DNA from: Centipeda infelix ATCC 43532
Lineage (GTDB): Bacteria; Bacillota; Negativicutes; Selenomonadales; Selenomonadaceae
DNA: 64,000 nucleotides
NCBI RefSeq assembly: GCF_000234095.1
Contig: NZ_JH376797.1
Coordinates: forward strand, 46,069 to 110,068
Direction: 5' to 3'
Shown: positions 28,312 to 37,462 of the stretch, one piece after another
Position numbering within the stretch: position 1 is the first letter of the stretch
Layout of the letters: each line of letters starts with the position of its first letter
Notes under the pieces: generated by a model
What the model was told of the DNA's origin: nothing
What the model saw: the letters and a program-made list of their open reading frames with translations, nothing else
Databases searched by the model: none
Position numbers and translations under genes: made by a program

Positions 28312-29011
28312 TACCTCCTCGCAGGTCTCGAGCGTTGCCGTTCTGTCGGCGGAGCGCGTTGCGGCAGAGATCAGCATGCAGGGAGCACTGACGCACTCGG
28401 AGACGTTGATGCCGCACATCGAGACGGCACTCCGTATGGCGCGTGTGGAAAAATCTGAACTCGAGGGAATCGCCGTCAGCATCGGCCCCGGCTCGTTCAC
28501 GGGGCTGCGCATCGGACTTGCGTCGGCAAAGATGATGGCGTATGCCCTGCACATCCCTCTCATCGCAGTACCGACACTCGAGGCGCTTGCCCATCACTAT
28601 ATCTGTGAGGGTGTGCGCCTCGTTCCTATGATGGACGCGCAGAAAGGAAATGTCTATGCGCAGGAATTTGCGTGGCGTGCGGATGGCGATGCGCTGATAT
28701 TGCAAGAGATTCGTTCCCTTGCGATTCTTCCTCTGACGGAGGTCATCGCGGGATTGGATAACGCAGAGCAGCCTGTGATTTTGCTCGGCGATGCCATGCA
28801 GAAGAAAACGACGCTCGCACTTCCGGCAAATGTGCGCCTTGCTCCGATTCATGCACGGATGCCGCGTGCGGCGTGTGTAGGGCTCGCGGCACTCACGCGG
28901 CTTGCACGCGGGGAGATGGACGATCCCGTGACTGCTGCACCGCTCTATCTGCGCCGCAGTGAGGCGGAGGTGCTGTGGGAGAAGCGGCACGGTACGGAGG
29001 CGGCGCAGTGA
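28292..29011 (+). CDS. tsaB: tRNA t6A synthesis protein TsaB
   Basis: 239 residues of the ASKHA fold: ILSIDTSSQVSSVAVL at the start and IGPGSFTGLRIGLASAK, the TsaB signature. TsaB bridges TsaD and TsaE. The start codon is TTG at 28292, placed by the GGAGGAG site upstream and by the first beta strand. It overlaps tsaE by 20 bases and rimI by four. Confidence 0.94.
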   Translation: MSILSIDTSSQVSSVAVLSAERVAAEISMQGALTHSETLMPHIETALRMARVEKSELEGIAVSIGPGSFTGLRIGLASAKMMAYALHIPLIAVPTLEALAHHYICEGVRLVPMMDAQKGNVYAQEFAWRADGDALILQEIRSLAILPLTEVIAGLDNAEQPVILLGDAMQKKTTLALPANVRLAPIHARMPRAACVGLAALTRLARGEMDDPVTAAPLYLRRSEAEVLWEKRHGTEAAQ

Positions 29012-29496
29012 TTCACTTTCGTACACTGCTGCCGGAGGACGCAGAGGGCGTGGCTGCCGTCGAGCGTGAGAGTTTCCCGACACCGTGGTCGCGTGAGGAT
29101 TTCTGGCGCGAGGCATCGAATGACTTTGCCTGCTATATCGTTGCGCTCGAGGATGCGGAAATCATTGGCTTTGGCGGCTGCTGGATCTCGTTCGAGGAGG
29201 CGCAGGTGACGAATATCGCGCTGACCTCCGCGCAGCGGGGCAGAGGGCTTGGGAAAGATCTCATGACACGGCTCATGTGTGCGGCGGCTGCGCGCGGTGC
29301 GGAGCGCATGACGCTTGAAGTGCGTCCGTCGAATACGCCTGCGCTGCGTCTCTATGAGGGGCTCGGCTTTGCAGCAATCGGCGTGCGCAAGAAATACTAT
29401 CAGGACAATGACGAGGACGCGATCCTGATGTGGCATACGAAATTGAAGGAATTTGCAAATGAAAGATGTGCAGGAAAAACTGACGCTCGGGATTGA
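29008..29496 (+). CDS. rimI: Ribosomal protein S18 alanine N-acetyltransferase RimI
   Basis: 162 residues of GNAT fold with the acetyl-CoA loop SAQRGRGLGKDLM and the C-terminal NTPALRLYEGLGF segment typical of RimI. It N-acetylates ribosomal protein S18 and is widely encoded between tsaB and tsaD. The GTG at 29008 is taken as start because GGAGG lies upstream and the protein then begins at the first strand; the stop of tsaB overlaps as GTGA. Confidence 0.92.
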   Translation: MIHFRTLLPEDAEGVAAVERESFPTPWSREDFWREASNDFACYIVALEDAEIIGFGGCWISFEEAQVTNIALTSAQRGRGLGKDLMTRLMCAAAARGAERMTLEVRPSNTPALRLYEGLGFAAIGVRKKYYQDNDEDAILMWHTKLKEFANERCAGKTDARD

Positions 29497-30481
29497 GACG
29501 AGCTGCGACGAGACCTCGGCGGCGGTGCTGCGCGGGAAGCGTGAACTCCTCTCGTGTGTGATCGCGACGCAGATTCCGATCCATCAGAAATACGGCGGTG
29601 TCGTGCCCGAGATCGCGTCGCGCAACCACATTTTGAGCATCCTGCCCGTCATCGAGCAGGCACTTGCGGAGGCGGGGACGGAGCTCGCAGAGATCGACCA
29701 GATCGCCGTCACCTATGGACCGGGGCTGGTCGGTGCTCTTCTCGTCGGTGTATCGGCGGCGAAATCGCTCGCGTTCTCCCTCGGTGTGCCGCTCATCGGG
29801 GTCAATCATCTGGAGGGGCACATCTTTGCGAACTTCCTTGCGGCCGAGGATCTCAGACCGCCCTTTATGTCGCTCGTCGTCTCGGGTGGCCATACCGCAC
29901 TCGTCGATCTCGCGGATTACGAGACGTTTCGCCAGATGGGCAGGACGCGCGACGATGCGGCGGGCGAGGCATTTGACAAGGTGGCGCGTGTGATGGGGCT
30001 GCCGTATCCGGGCGGCCCCGAGATCGACAAGCTCGCTCGTGAGGGTGATCCCACCGCGATCGACTTCCCGCGTGCACTTGCACAGGAGGGAAACTACGAA
30101 TTCAGCTTCAGCGGGCTGAAATCCGCCGTGCTGAACTACATCAACAGCGAGCAGATGAAGGGGCATGAACTGAACAAGGCGGACATCGCCGCCTCGTTCC
30201 AGTCCGCCGTTGTCGAGGTGCTTGTGCACAAGGCGTTTGAGGCGATTCACGAAGCGGGGCGCGATACCCTTGTCCTTGCAGGCGGTGTTGCGGCGAATAA
30301 GTCCCTTGAGACACGTCTGCGTGAGACGGCAGCGGCGGAGGGCATCCGCTATCTTTATCCGCCGCCGCGTCTCTGCACGGACAACGCTGCCATGATTGCC
30401 TGTCGCGGCGCGTATCAGGCGGCGGCAGGGAAGTACAGTGACCTTTATCTGAACGCCGTAGCCGGGTTGGATTTTGATTGA
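29459..30481 (+). CDS. tsaD: tRNA t6A transferase subunit TsaD
   Basis: 340 residues with the ASKHA signature GIETSCDETSAAV, the metal-binding histidines in NHLEGH, the nucleotide loop SGGHTAL, and the C-terminal CTDNAAMIA. TsaD transfers the threonylcarbamoyl group to tRNA A37. The start ATG 29459 has AAGGA upstream; the gene overlaps rimI by 38 bases. It ends the tsaE-tsaB-rimI-tsaD operon. Confidence 0.97.
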   Translation: MKDVQEKLTLGIETSCDETSAAVLRGKRELLSCVIATQIPIHQKYGGVVPEIASRNHILSILPVIEQALAEAGTELAEIDQIAVTYGPGLVGALLVGVSAAKSLAFSLGVPLIGVNHLEGHIFANFLAAEDLRPPFMSLVVSGGHTALVDLADYETFRQMGRTRDDAAGEAFDKVARVMGLPYPGGPEIDKLAREGDPTAIDFPRALAQEGNYEFSFSGLKSAVLNYINSEQMKGHELNKADIAASFQSAVVEVLVHKAFEAIHEAGRDTLVLAGGVAANKSLETRLRETAAAEGIRYLYPPPRLCTDNAAMIACRGAYQAAAGKYSDLYLNAVAGLDFD

Positions 30482-30485
30482 TTGC

Positions 30486-30530
30486 AGAGCCGATATACGA
30501 CTGTTTTGTCGTGTATTGGTTCTTTTTATT
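30486..30530 (+). terminator. Terminator after tsaD
   Basis: Stem AGAGCCGATATACGAC / GTCGTGTATTGGTTCT with three G-T pairs, loop TGTTTT, then TTTTTATTTG. Confidence 0.82.
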
Positions 30531-30569
30531 TGTCTACAGCCCTTCATGACAAAGGGCAAGGTCTTTTCG

Positions 30570-30598
30570 TTGCAAGTATGAATGCCATTCGTTATAAT
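30570..30598 (+). promoter_or_regulatory. Promoter of the mannitol operon
   Basis: -35 TTGCAA (30570-30575), 17-base spacer, -10 TATAAT (30593-30598). It lies 33 bases before mtlR. No clear catabolite-repression box was recognised near it. Confidence 0.68.
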
Positions 30599-30630
30599 AA
30601 AAATGTCAACGGTCGAAAGGAGGCGGACAG

Positions 30631-32682
30631 ATGGAACTGACAGCGCGTATGCGGGCGATTCTGTCCGTGCTCCTCACCGCAGACGGCTATGTACCCGCCG
30701 AGCGCATCGCCTCTGCCCTCGATGTCAGCGCACGCACCATTACTCGTGAGATGCACGGGCTTGAGATGGCACTGATGCCGTACGGCATCACACTTCTCAG
30801 GCGCACGGGCGCGGGCTTTATGCTGACGGGGGATAAGGCAGATCTGACGCGGCTAAGGACGCAGATCTCCAAGACAAATGTACGCGGGGAACTGACCCCC
30901 GATCAGCGGCGTTCGATTCTCGTGACGCGTCTCCTCATGGCGGATGAGCCGCTCAAACTCTTTGCTCTGGCACGCATTCTGGACGTGACGGACAGTACCG
31001 TCAGTCACGACCTCGATCGGCTTCAGCCATTTCTGGCGGAGCAGGGAATCACGCTCGTACGCCGTCCGGGACTTGGGGTTTACGTCGAGGGGGCGGAGCG
31101 GGACATCCGCAGTGCACTCGTTCGCATCATCCACGATCATGTGGATGAAGTGGATCTGCTCGCGCTCGTCGCCGACGACGGTGCGGAGGGGGCGGCATCG
31201 GCGGCGGATCGGGTTCTGCTCGGTCTCGTCGACGGAGCACAGATACGGACGATTGATGATATCGTTGCCGAGGAGACGCACGGGCGGGATATTCCCGATA
31301 CCGCGCGTGTCGGGCTGGTCGTCCATCTCGCGCTCGCCGTGCGGCGCATGCAGCAGCACGATGCGATTGTGATGGATGCGGGGACGCTCGGAGAGCTGCG
31401 CCGCACGGAGGAGTTCGCGGCAGCGCGCATGATTGCGGCGCAGTTGGGCGCAGCATTTGCTCTCTCCGTCCCCGAGGCAGAGATCGGCTACATCACGATG
31501 CACCTCCTCGGTGCGCGTGGTACGGCTCTCCCTGCAGGAGCAGGGCGGGTGGACAACTTTCGCCTCGTACAGATCGCGCAGTCGATTATGCGTCTTGCCT
31601 CCGAAAAGAGCGGTGCGCCCCTCATCAGAAGCCGTACACTGCTCTCCGGTCTGGTGAATCACCTCGCCCCGGCACTGCATCGGCTGAAACTCCACATGGA
31701 TATCCGCAATCCTCTGCTCGTAGAGGTGGAGGCGGAGCATCCGGAACTCATGGAGCTCGCGCGGTACTCCACGCGTATGATGGAGGAGGAGGTTGGAACA
31801 CCGCTTCCCGCCGATGAGACTGCGTATATTGCCATTCATATCGGCGCAGCGCTGACGGAGGCGGGTGGGGATCGCCCCGTTGTGCGCGTGCTCGTCGCGT
31901 GCCCTACGGGACTTGGGACGAGCCGTCTGCTCGCAAGCCGCATCCGCCGTGCCTACGATCGCATCCGCGTGGTGGGGGAGATCTCCTCCCTCGCACTCAC
32001 GGCACAGGAGATCACACGCCGCGCCGTCGACTTCGTTGTATCGACCGTTCCGCTCCCGCCGCTCCCCGTGCCCGTCGTCGTCGCGAGTGCGTTTCTGACC
32101 GCATCCGATCGGGCGCGGATCGATACTGTACTCGCCGCTTGTGTGCCGCGGTCTGCTATTGAGACGCAGGAAAAGCCGCGGTTTAGCGAGGCGATGGCGG
32201 AGATTCATTGTCTGAGCGGTGCGATTTATGAGCTGCTTACAGGCTTTCGACTGCGTGTGGATGTACGGGTGCAGACACTGCCGCAGCTGGCAGATGCGGC
32301 GGCGCAGCTCCTTGTATCGGAGAGTGCGGCGGATGTTGCAGCAGCACTTCTCCGACGTGAGGAAATCGCGCCCACATGGGTCGCGCCGCAGATGATTTTG
32401 CTTCACACAGAGGCATCTGTGCTATGCACACCACAGATCGGCGTTCTTCGTCTCGCCCAGCCGCTTCCCTACGGGGCGGACACAGTGCATACGGCACTCG
32501 TTATGCTTGCTCCGACAGAGACGGCAGCGGCAAAGCAGCTCCTTGGGGTGATCTCGGCGCAGATTGCGGAGCGGCCGAGCTTCACGGATATCCTCGCACA
32601 TGGGGACGCAGATGAGATGCGCCGTACACTGGAATACGTTTTTGAAGAGCATTTTCGTGAAAGATTGGAAGAGCTCTTGTAG
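30631..32682 (+). CDS. mtlR: PTS-regulated transcriptional activator, MtlR-type
   Basis: 683 residues in the MtlR order. Two helix-turn-helix regions lie in 1-160 (VPAERIASALDVSARTITRE and LARILDVTDSTVSHDLDRL). Two PRD domains cover about 180-400, with His in ETAYIAIHIGAAL. An EIIB(Gat)-like domain has Cys in VLVACPTGLGTSRLL, and a C-terminal EIIA-like domain has His in MILLHTEA. Phosphorylation of the PRD and EII-like sites by HPr and the mannitol EII switches such activators. It is 27 bases upstream of mtlA, in the same orientation, so it likely activates its own operon in response to mannitol. Confidence 0.9.
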   Translation: MELTARMRAILSVLLTADGYVPAERIASALDVSARTITREMHGLEMALMPYGITLLRRTGAGFMLTGDKADLTRLRTQISKTNVRGELTPDQRRSILVTRLLMADEPLKLFALARILDVTDSTVSHDLDRLQPFLAEQGITLVRRPGLGVYVEGAERDIRSALVRIIHDHVDEVDLLALVADDGAEGAASAADRVLLGLVDGAQIRTIDDIVAEETHGRDIPDTARVGLVVHLALAVRRMQQHDAIVMDAGTLGELRRTEEFAAARMIAAQLGAAFALSVPEAEIGYITMHLLGARGTALPAGAGRVDNFRLVQIAQSIMRLASEKSGAPLIRSRTLLSGLVNHLAPALHRLKLHMDIRNPLLVEVEAEHPELMELARYSTRMMEEEVGTPLPADETAYIAIHIGAALTEAGGDRPVVRVLVACPTGLGTSRLLASRIRRAYDRIRVVGEISSLALTAQEITRRAVDFVVSTVPLPPLPVPVVVASAFLTASDRARIDTVLAACVPRSAIETQEKPRFSEAMAEIHCLSGAIYELLTGFRLRVDVRVQTLPQLADAAAQLLVSESAADVAAALLRREEIAPTWVAPQMILLHTEASVLCTPQIGVLRLAQPLPYGADTVHTALVMLAPTETAAAKQLLGVISAQIAERPSFTDILAHGDADEMRRTLEYVFEEHFRERLEELL

Positions 32683-32709
32683 ATAATTTTTTATTTTAGA
32701 AGGGGGATT

Positions 32710-34611
32710 ATGATGGGTAAACAAGGTGGAGGTGCACAGGAGGCCATGCAGAAGTTTGGCCGCTTCCTGTCCGGAATGGTGATGCCGAACATCGGCGCAT
32801 TTATTGCGTGGGGCTTTCTGACGGCGCTGTTCATCCCGACGGGGTGGATGCCGAACGAATACCTTGCGCAGGTCGGCGGTCCGATGAGCAAGTGGCTGAT
32901 TCCTCTGCTGATCGGCTACAGCGGCGGCGCAGCAATCTATGGACATCGCGGCGGTGTCATGGCGGCGATTGCCACGTCTGGCATCATCGCGGGCTCGGAC
33001 ATCCCGATGTTCCTCGGTGCAATGATTATGGGACCTCTGGGCGGCTGCATCATCAAGAAATTTGACGATGCCATCCGCGACAGCATTCCGGGCGGCTTTG
33101 AGATGCTGGTCAACAACTTCTCGCTCGGCATTCTCGGCGGCATCCTTGCGATGATTGCCTACGCCGTCGTCGGCCCCGTGGTCGGCGGTGCGAATGACAT
33201 CCTGCGCAGCGGTGTGGAGGGAATTGTTGCGATGGGGCTTCTGCCGCTCGCATCCATTATCATCGAGCCGGCAAAGGTGCTCTTCCTCAACAACGCACTC
33301 AACCACGGCGTACTCAGTCCGCTCGGCATTCAGCAGGCACAGGAATACGGCAAGTCCATGTTCTTCCTGCTTGAGGCGAATCCGGGCCCCGGTTTCGGCA
33401 TTCTGCTTGCCTATTGGCTCTTCGGTAAGGGGATGGCAAAGTCGTCCTCGCCCGGCGCAATGATCATTCACGTTCTCGGTGGTATTCACGAAATCTACTT
33501 CCCGTACATCCTCATGAAGCCGATCCTCATTGTTGCGGCGATTGCAGGCGGTATGTCCGGTGTGTTCACGCTCGGACTCCTCGGCGGCGGCCTGATTGCA
33601 CCGTCCTCCCCGGGCTCGATCTTCGCGATCATCGCCATGACGCCGAACGGCTCGGCACTCTTTGCAAACCTCTCGGCGTTCGCCGTTGCGACGGCGGTTT
33701 CCTGCGCGGTTGCCTCTGTCTTTATCAAGATGTCGAAGGATGTCGAGGAGGATTCGCTTGAGGCGGCACGCGAGAGCATGGCGGACATGAAGAATCGCGG
33801 TAAGGAGCTCCCCGCAGAGAAGAAGGTTGCGGGCAAGGATCTGAAGGTCATCGTCTACGCCTGTGACGCGGGCATGGGGTCGTCCGCACTCGGTGCGGCG
33901 GCACTCCGCAAGAAGCTCAAGAAGGACGGCTATACGGACATCTCCGTCACGAACTGCGCCATCGGCGCAATTCCCGCTGAGGCACAGCTCGTCATCTCAC
34001 ATGAAAAGCTCGCGGAACGTGCGCTTGCAGACTCGCCGCAGGCAGAGCACATCTGGGTGCGCGACTTTACGCAGAACAATGTCTATGAGATTGTCACGGC
34101 GCGTCTGAAAGAAGCGTCTGTCAAGGCAGGTACACCGGCATCCGATGCGGAAGCCGAGGCGACTGATACCGTCAGCGCGGGCGTTCTGCTCAAGGAGAAT
34201 GTCAAGGTCGGTCTCCCGAGCGTCAGCCGCGAGGATGCAGTCACGGCAGCGGGCAGGATGCTCGTGGCGAGCGGCTACGTCGACGAGGGCTATGTGCAGG
34301 GGATGCTCAACCGCGAGCAGGATCTCTCGACCTACATCGGCAAGGGCATCGCGATCCCGCACGGCGAGAATGCGGTCAAGGACACGATCAAGAAGACAGG
34401 CATCGTCGTCTGTCAGTATCCCGAGGGGGTTAAGTTCGGCGATGAGACAGCACATCTCGTCATCGGCATTGCGGGTGTCGGCAACGACCACCTTGCCATC
34501 CTCGCGAACATTGCGACGATGGTCGGCGACTACACGGATGAGCAGCTCGCAGAGCTCTTCAAGACTAAGAGTGCCGAGGAGCTTTACGAGGTCTTTACAA
34601 AGGCAGATTGA
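32710..34611 (+). CDS. mtlA: Mannitol PTS permease, EIICBA
   Basis: 633 residues with all three PTS domains. EIIC occupies about 10-345 (membrane, with GGIHEIYFPYI). EIIB has its active Cys in VYACDAGMGSSALG near residue 386. EIIA has its phospho-His in GIAIPHGEN near residue 558. It imports and phosphorylates mannitol to mannitol-1-phosphate using phospho-HPr. A fused EIIA is like the Escherichia enzyme; many Firmicutes encode it separately. mtlD follows after 235 bases containing a family B repeat. Confidence 0.94.
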   Translation: MMGKQGGGAQEAMQKFGRFLSGMVMPNIGAFIAWGFLTALFIPTGWMPNEYLAQVGGPMSKWLIPLLIGYSGGAAIYGHRGGVMAAIATSGIIAGSDIPMFLGAMIMGPLGGCIIKKFDDAIRDSIPGGFEMLVNNFSLGILGGILAMIAYAVVGPVVGGANDILRSGVEGIVAMGLLPLASIIIEPAKVLFLNNALNHGVLSPLGIQQAQEYGKSMFFLLEANPGPGFGILLAYWLFGKGMAKSSSPGAMIIHVLGGIHEIYFPYILMKPILIVAAIAGGMSGVFTLGLLGGGLIAPSSPGSIFAIIAMTPNGSALFANLSAFAVATAVSCAVASVFIKMSKDVEEDSLEAARESMADMKNRGKELPAEKKVAGKDLKVIVYACDAGMGSSALGAAALRKKLKKDGYTDISVTNCAIGAIPAEAQLVISHEKLAERALADSPQAEHIWVRDFTQNNVYEIVTARLKEASVKAGTPASDAEAEATDTVSAGVLLKENVKVGLPSVSREDAVTAAGRMLVASGYVDEGYVQGMLNREQDLSTYIGKGIAIPHGENAVKDTIKKTGIVVCQYPEGVKFGDETAHLVIGIAGVGNDHLAILANIATMVGDYTDEQLAELFKTKSAEELYEVFTKAD

Positions 34612-34628
34612 GAAAATATACAGACGTG

Positions 34629-34788
34629 CATGCTCCACGCAAACACTTAGTTGCGTAAGCGTTCGTGCGCTTGTACGCTCAAATACCGTCGGACTTCTTA
34701 AACGCGCTGCGCTTGAACGAAAGAAATCCGACGGGGCGTACCGCTCACTTTTCCCGCTTACTCCACTAGGGTTTGCTTAGGAGCATCG
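34629..34788. repeat. Family B repeat, short copy
   Basis: 160 bases from TGCTCCACGCAAACACTTAG to TTGCTTAGGAGCATC with imperfect inverted ends. It matches the 17.3-kb copy at both sides but lacks its central 115 or so bases. It sits between mtlA and mtlD inside one apparent operon. An inner GTCGGACTTC / GAAATCCGAC pairing could fold in RNA. Confidence 0.85.
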
Positions 34789-34846
34789 CAGTCTCCATTT
34801 TCCCGTGACATTTATCATAAATCTGGAAAGCTGAAAGGAGATTTCG

Positions 34847-35998
34847 ATGAAACAGGCAATCCATTTCGGCGGCGGCAACATCGGCCGCGGCTTTATCGGG
34901 GAACTGCTCGTGCGTTCGGGCTATGAGGTCACATTTGTCGATGTTGCGGAGACACTGGTTGATGAGATCAACGCGCGCCGCTCCTATGATATCGAGGTGG
35001 TCGGAAGCGTACCGAAGACCATTCACGTTGAGCACGTCAAGGCGATCAACAGCAATGTGAATCTCGAGGAACTGCTGGATGCATTTGTCACGGCGGATAT
35101 CGTGACCACCGCCATCGGACCAAACATCTTGAAGTTTATTGCGCCGAACATCGCAAAGGGGCTTGTACGCCGCGTTGAGAAGAACGAGACGCCGCTCAAC
35201 ATCATTGCATGTGAGAATATGGTGGGCGGCTCGACCGTCCTCAAGAACTTTGTCTATGAACATCTGGACGATACAGTCAAGGACAAGGTCGCGCGCTGCA
35301 TCGGATTCCCCGACGCTGCCGTTGACCGCATCGTACCGATTCAGCACAACGAGGATCCCCTGCTCGTGAAGGTCGAGCCGTTCTGCGAATGGGATGTCGA
35401 CCGAACGGGCGTGGTTGGCGCAGAGCCGCAGATCGAGGGGCTGACGTGGGTGGACAATCTCGAAGCCTACATCGAGCGCAAGCTCTTCTCCGTCAACACG
35501 GGGCACGCCTCCATTGCCTATATGGCGTATCTGAAAGGACTTGAGGATATCGCCTCAGCAATGAAGGATGAGGCGATCGTTTCCTTCGTCCGTCGCGTCT
35601 GGGCAGAGTCGAGTGAACTGCTCATTGAGAAATTCGGCTTTGATCGTGAGCAGCTTGCAGCATACATCCGCACGGCAGAGGAGCGGTTTAAGAATCCGCA
35701 CCTCTCCGACGCTGTGACGCGCGTCGCACGTGGACCGAAGCGCAAGCTCGGCGCAAAGGATCGCCTCGTCTCGCCGGCAGCGCAGCTCATGGAGCGCGGC
35801 AAAAAGCCAGAGGCACTGGCAACCGTCATTGCTGCAGCCCTCCATTTCGACTATGCGGATGATCCAGAGGCGGTTGAGGTGCAGAGCTATATAAAGGAGC
35901 ATGGACTCCAAGAGGCGATTACGCATTTCACGGAAGTCCCCGCAGGTACGGAACTCTTCAACCTCATCCTTGAGAAGAATGCAGCATTGAAGAAGTAA
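34847..35998 (+). CDS. mtlD: Mannitol-1-phosphate 5-dehydrogenase
   Basis: 383 residues of the long-chain mannitol dehydrogenase family: NAD-binding IHFGGGNIGRGFIGE at the N terminus, ENMVGGSTVLK, and the catalytic Lys segment RKLFSVNTGHASIAYM. It oxidises mannitol-1-phosphate to fructose-6-phosphate. GAAAGGAGA precedes the start. It completes the mtlR-mtlA-mtlD set and ends at a strong terminator. Confidence 0.96.
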   Translation: MKQAIHFGGGNIGRGFIGELLVRSGYEVTFVDVAETLVDEINARRSYDIEVVGSVPKTIHVEHVKAINSNVNLEELLDAFVTADIVTTAIGPNILKFIAPNIAKGLVRRVEKNETPLNIIACENMVGGSTVLKNFVYEHLDDTVKDKVARCIGFPDAAVDRIVPIQHNEDPLLVKVEPFCEWDVDRTGVVGAEPQIEGLTWVDNLEAYIERKLFSVNTGHASIAYMAYLKGLEDIASAMKDEAIVSFVRRVWAESSELLIEKFGFDREQLAAYIRTAEERFKNPHLSDAVTRVARGPKRKLGAKDRLVSPAAQLMERGKKPEALATVIAAALHFDYADDPEAVEVQSYIKEHGLQEAITHFTEVPAGTELFNLILEKNAALKK

Positions 35999-36008
35999 TA
36001 TTGAATGT

Positions 36009-36058
36009 AATGCCCCCGATCGATTAGATCAAAGTTTCTAATCGATCGGGGGCATTTT
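36009..36058. terminator. Terminator between mtlD and the convergent DeoR unit
   Basis: A perfect 20-bp stem (36009-36028 with 36037-36056), with arms AATGCCCCCGATCGATTAGA and its complement, loop TCAAAGTT, then T-rich sequence. The minus direction exits into only a short T-rich stretch. Confidence 0.93.
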
Positions 36059-36078
36059 GTTGTTCTTGTGCGTTTACG

Positions 36079-36480
36079 TCATATTTTTTCATTTTTCATC
36101 AAAGGTGGGATGCCGCTCATGAGAATATTTTCACCCAGTACTTCATCGTTGATATAGTCAATGAATTCTTGTGAGATATGTCTGCCGAAAGACTTCCACA
36201 TTTGTTCATGATCAGAGATGCTTTCAAGGATGGTTACATCGATCACATTTCTGACTTCATCATCACCATTTTCCCATAGAGATTGGATTAGCTTGCAATA
36301 TTTCTGAAATGTTTCACTCTCTGAATCCACACTGAAATCCTTTTCTATTGGAATGGTTATGGCCTCGATTGCAAAAACGTGAGCCAGCACAGTCCCATAG
36401 TCCCTGATATGCTCTTTGTAATACGGTTTGTTTTCTGGAAATACATCTGTGACGTAATTTGCCATTTCTACAATGTTCAT
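36079..36480 (-). CDS. Hypothetical acidic protein
   Basis: 133 residues, acidic and soluble, with no signal peptide or membrane segment. I do not recognise a domain; the pattern of amphipathic helices and acidic charge is like small immunity-type or DUF7674-like proteins, but this is only an impression. AT content is higher than in neighbours. It starts 9 bases after the deoR stop on the same strand, so it is probably cotranscribed with that repressor, though its own ribosome site is weak. It may be a late addition to the operon. Confidence 0.6.
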   Translation of the reverse strand: MNIVEMANYVTDVFPENKPYYKEHIRDYGTVLAHVFAIEAITIPIEKDFSVDSESETFQKYCKLIQSLWENGDDEVRNVIDVTILESISDHEQMWKSFGRHISQEFIDYINDEVLGENILMSGIPPLMKNEKI

Positions 36481-36489
36481 GATGATTCT

Positions 36490-37260
36490 CTATGCTTCGT
36501 TGACTTTATGTATTTTGACGCGCTTTGAAAGAGCTCGTTCCTCTTTGTCACGCAGCCCCATATCCGTAATTAGGAGGTCAATATCCTTCCATGAGGTGTA
36601 CTCTACAACTGCTGTCGAGCGAGCCTTCGCGCTGTGGGCGAGAACCATATTTGTGCGTGTGTTGCGGATGACCGTCTTTTTGACCTCGGCATCTGTGAAA
36701 TCAATAGATGTTGGACCATTATGTCCATGGAAGCCGCTCGAGCCGAGAAATGCAATGTCCATGTGAACCTTTTCAAGAAATGAGGTTGCGCCGAATCCAA
36801 CCAATGACATTGTTGTCGCACTTAGGAGACCGCCACACATATGGACTTGATTTTCGCTTTCTGCCAACATATTTGCGACACTGAGGGAGTTCGTAAAAAT
36901 GGTTAAATTCTTTCGCAGGTACAGCAGCTTCGCCAAACATAGATTTGTGCTGCCGGAGTCAATAAAGATAACGGCATCGTCCTCGATCAGTGTCGCCGCA
37001 TACTCAGCAATCAGCTGCTTTTGCTCCATCGCCTCCATTGTACGGTCTTTCAGAGGTCGTTCCATACGCTCCAATACGGAGAGTGCACCGCCGTGGCTTT
37101 TCTTGATGATGCCGAACTGTTCGAGATAGATCAGATCCTTTCGTATTGTTTCCTTGGATACGGAGAACTGCTCCATCAGATCACTGACCTTGATACTGCC
37201 GTTCGTGACAATGCTCTCTGCAATTTTATTGCGTCGTTCTTCTGTTAAAAAACGTGCCAT
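36490..37260 (-). CDS. DeoR-family transcriptional repressor
   Basis: 256 residues: an N-terminal winged helix (KVSDLMEQFSVSKETIRKDL) followed by a DeoR C-terminal sensor domain resembling ribose-5-phosphate isomerase (FIDSGSTNL, TNSLSVA, DIAFLGSSGF). Such repressors bind phosphorylated sugars. It is divergent from the epimerase/isomerase/PTS operon at 37463, which it most likely controls from the shared 200-bp AT-rich interval. Confidence 0.92.
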   Translation of the reverse strand: MARFLTEERRNKIAESIVTNGSIKVSDLMEQFSVSKETIRKDLIYLEQFGIIKKSHGGALSVLERMERPLKDRTMEAMEQKQLIAEYAATLIEDDAVIFIDSGSTNLCLAKLLYLRKNLTIFTNSLSVANMLAESENQVHMCGGLLSATTMSLVGFGATSFLEKVHMDIAFLGSSGFHGHNGPTSIDFTDAEVKKTVIRNTRTNMVLAHSAKARSTAVVEYTSWKDIDLLITDMGLRDKEERALSKRVKIHKVNEA

Positions 37261-37338
37261 ATATGCCTCCTGTTATTCATTACATCTATTGTAGCAAATA
37301 TTTTCAAAGGATACCATTCTTTTCTAAAACCCAGAAAC

Positions 37339-37431
37339 GACAACTAGTATAAAATAAAAGACAATAAAAAACAACTTTTTAATTGACAAAAATAGCGAAA
37401 TAGAATAAACTGTAAAAACAAGAAAGGACAA
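37339..37431. promoter_or_regulatory. Candidate operator region and promoter of the second PTS operon
   Basis: On the plus strand, -35 TTGACA (37383-37388), 17-base spacer and -10 TAAACT (37406-37411). The pentamer GACAA recurs at 37339, 37360, 37385 and 37427; the intervals 21, 25 and 42 bases include two close to whole helical turns. These could be binding sites of the divergent DeoR protein. Confidence 0.5.
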
Positions 37432-37462
37432 TTATATAATTGCTTAAAATTGGAGATGTAAG

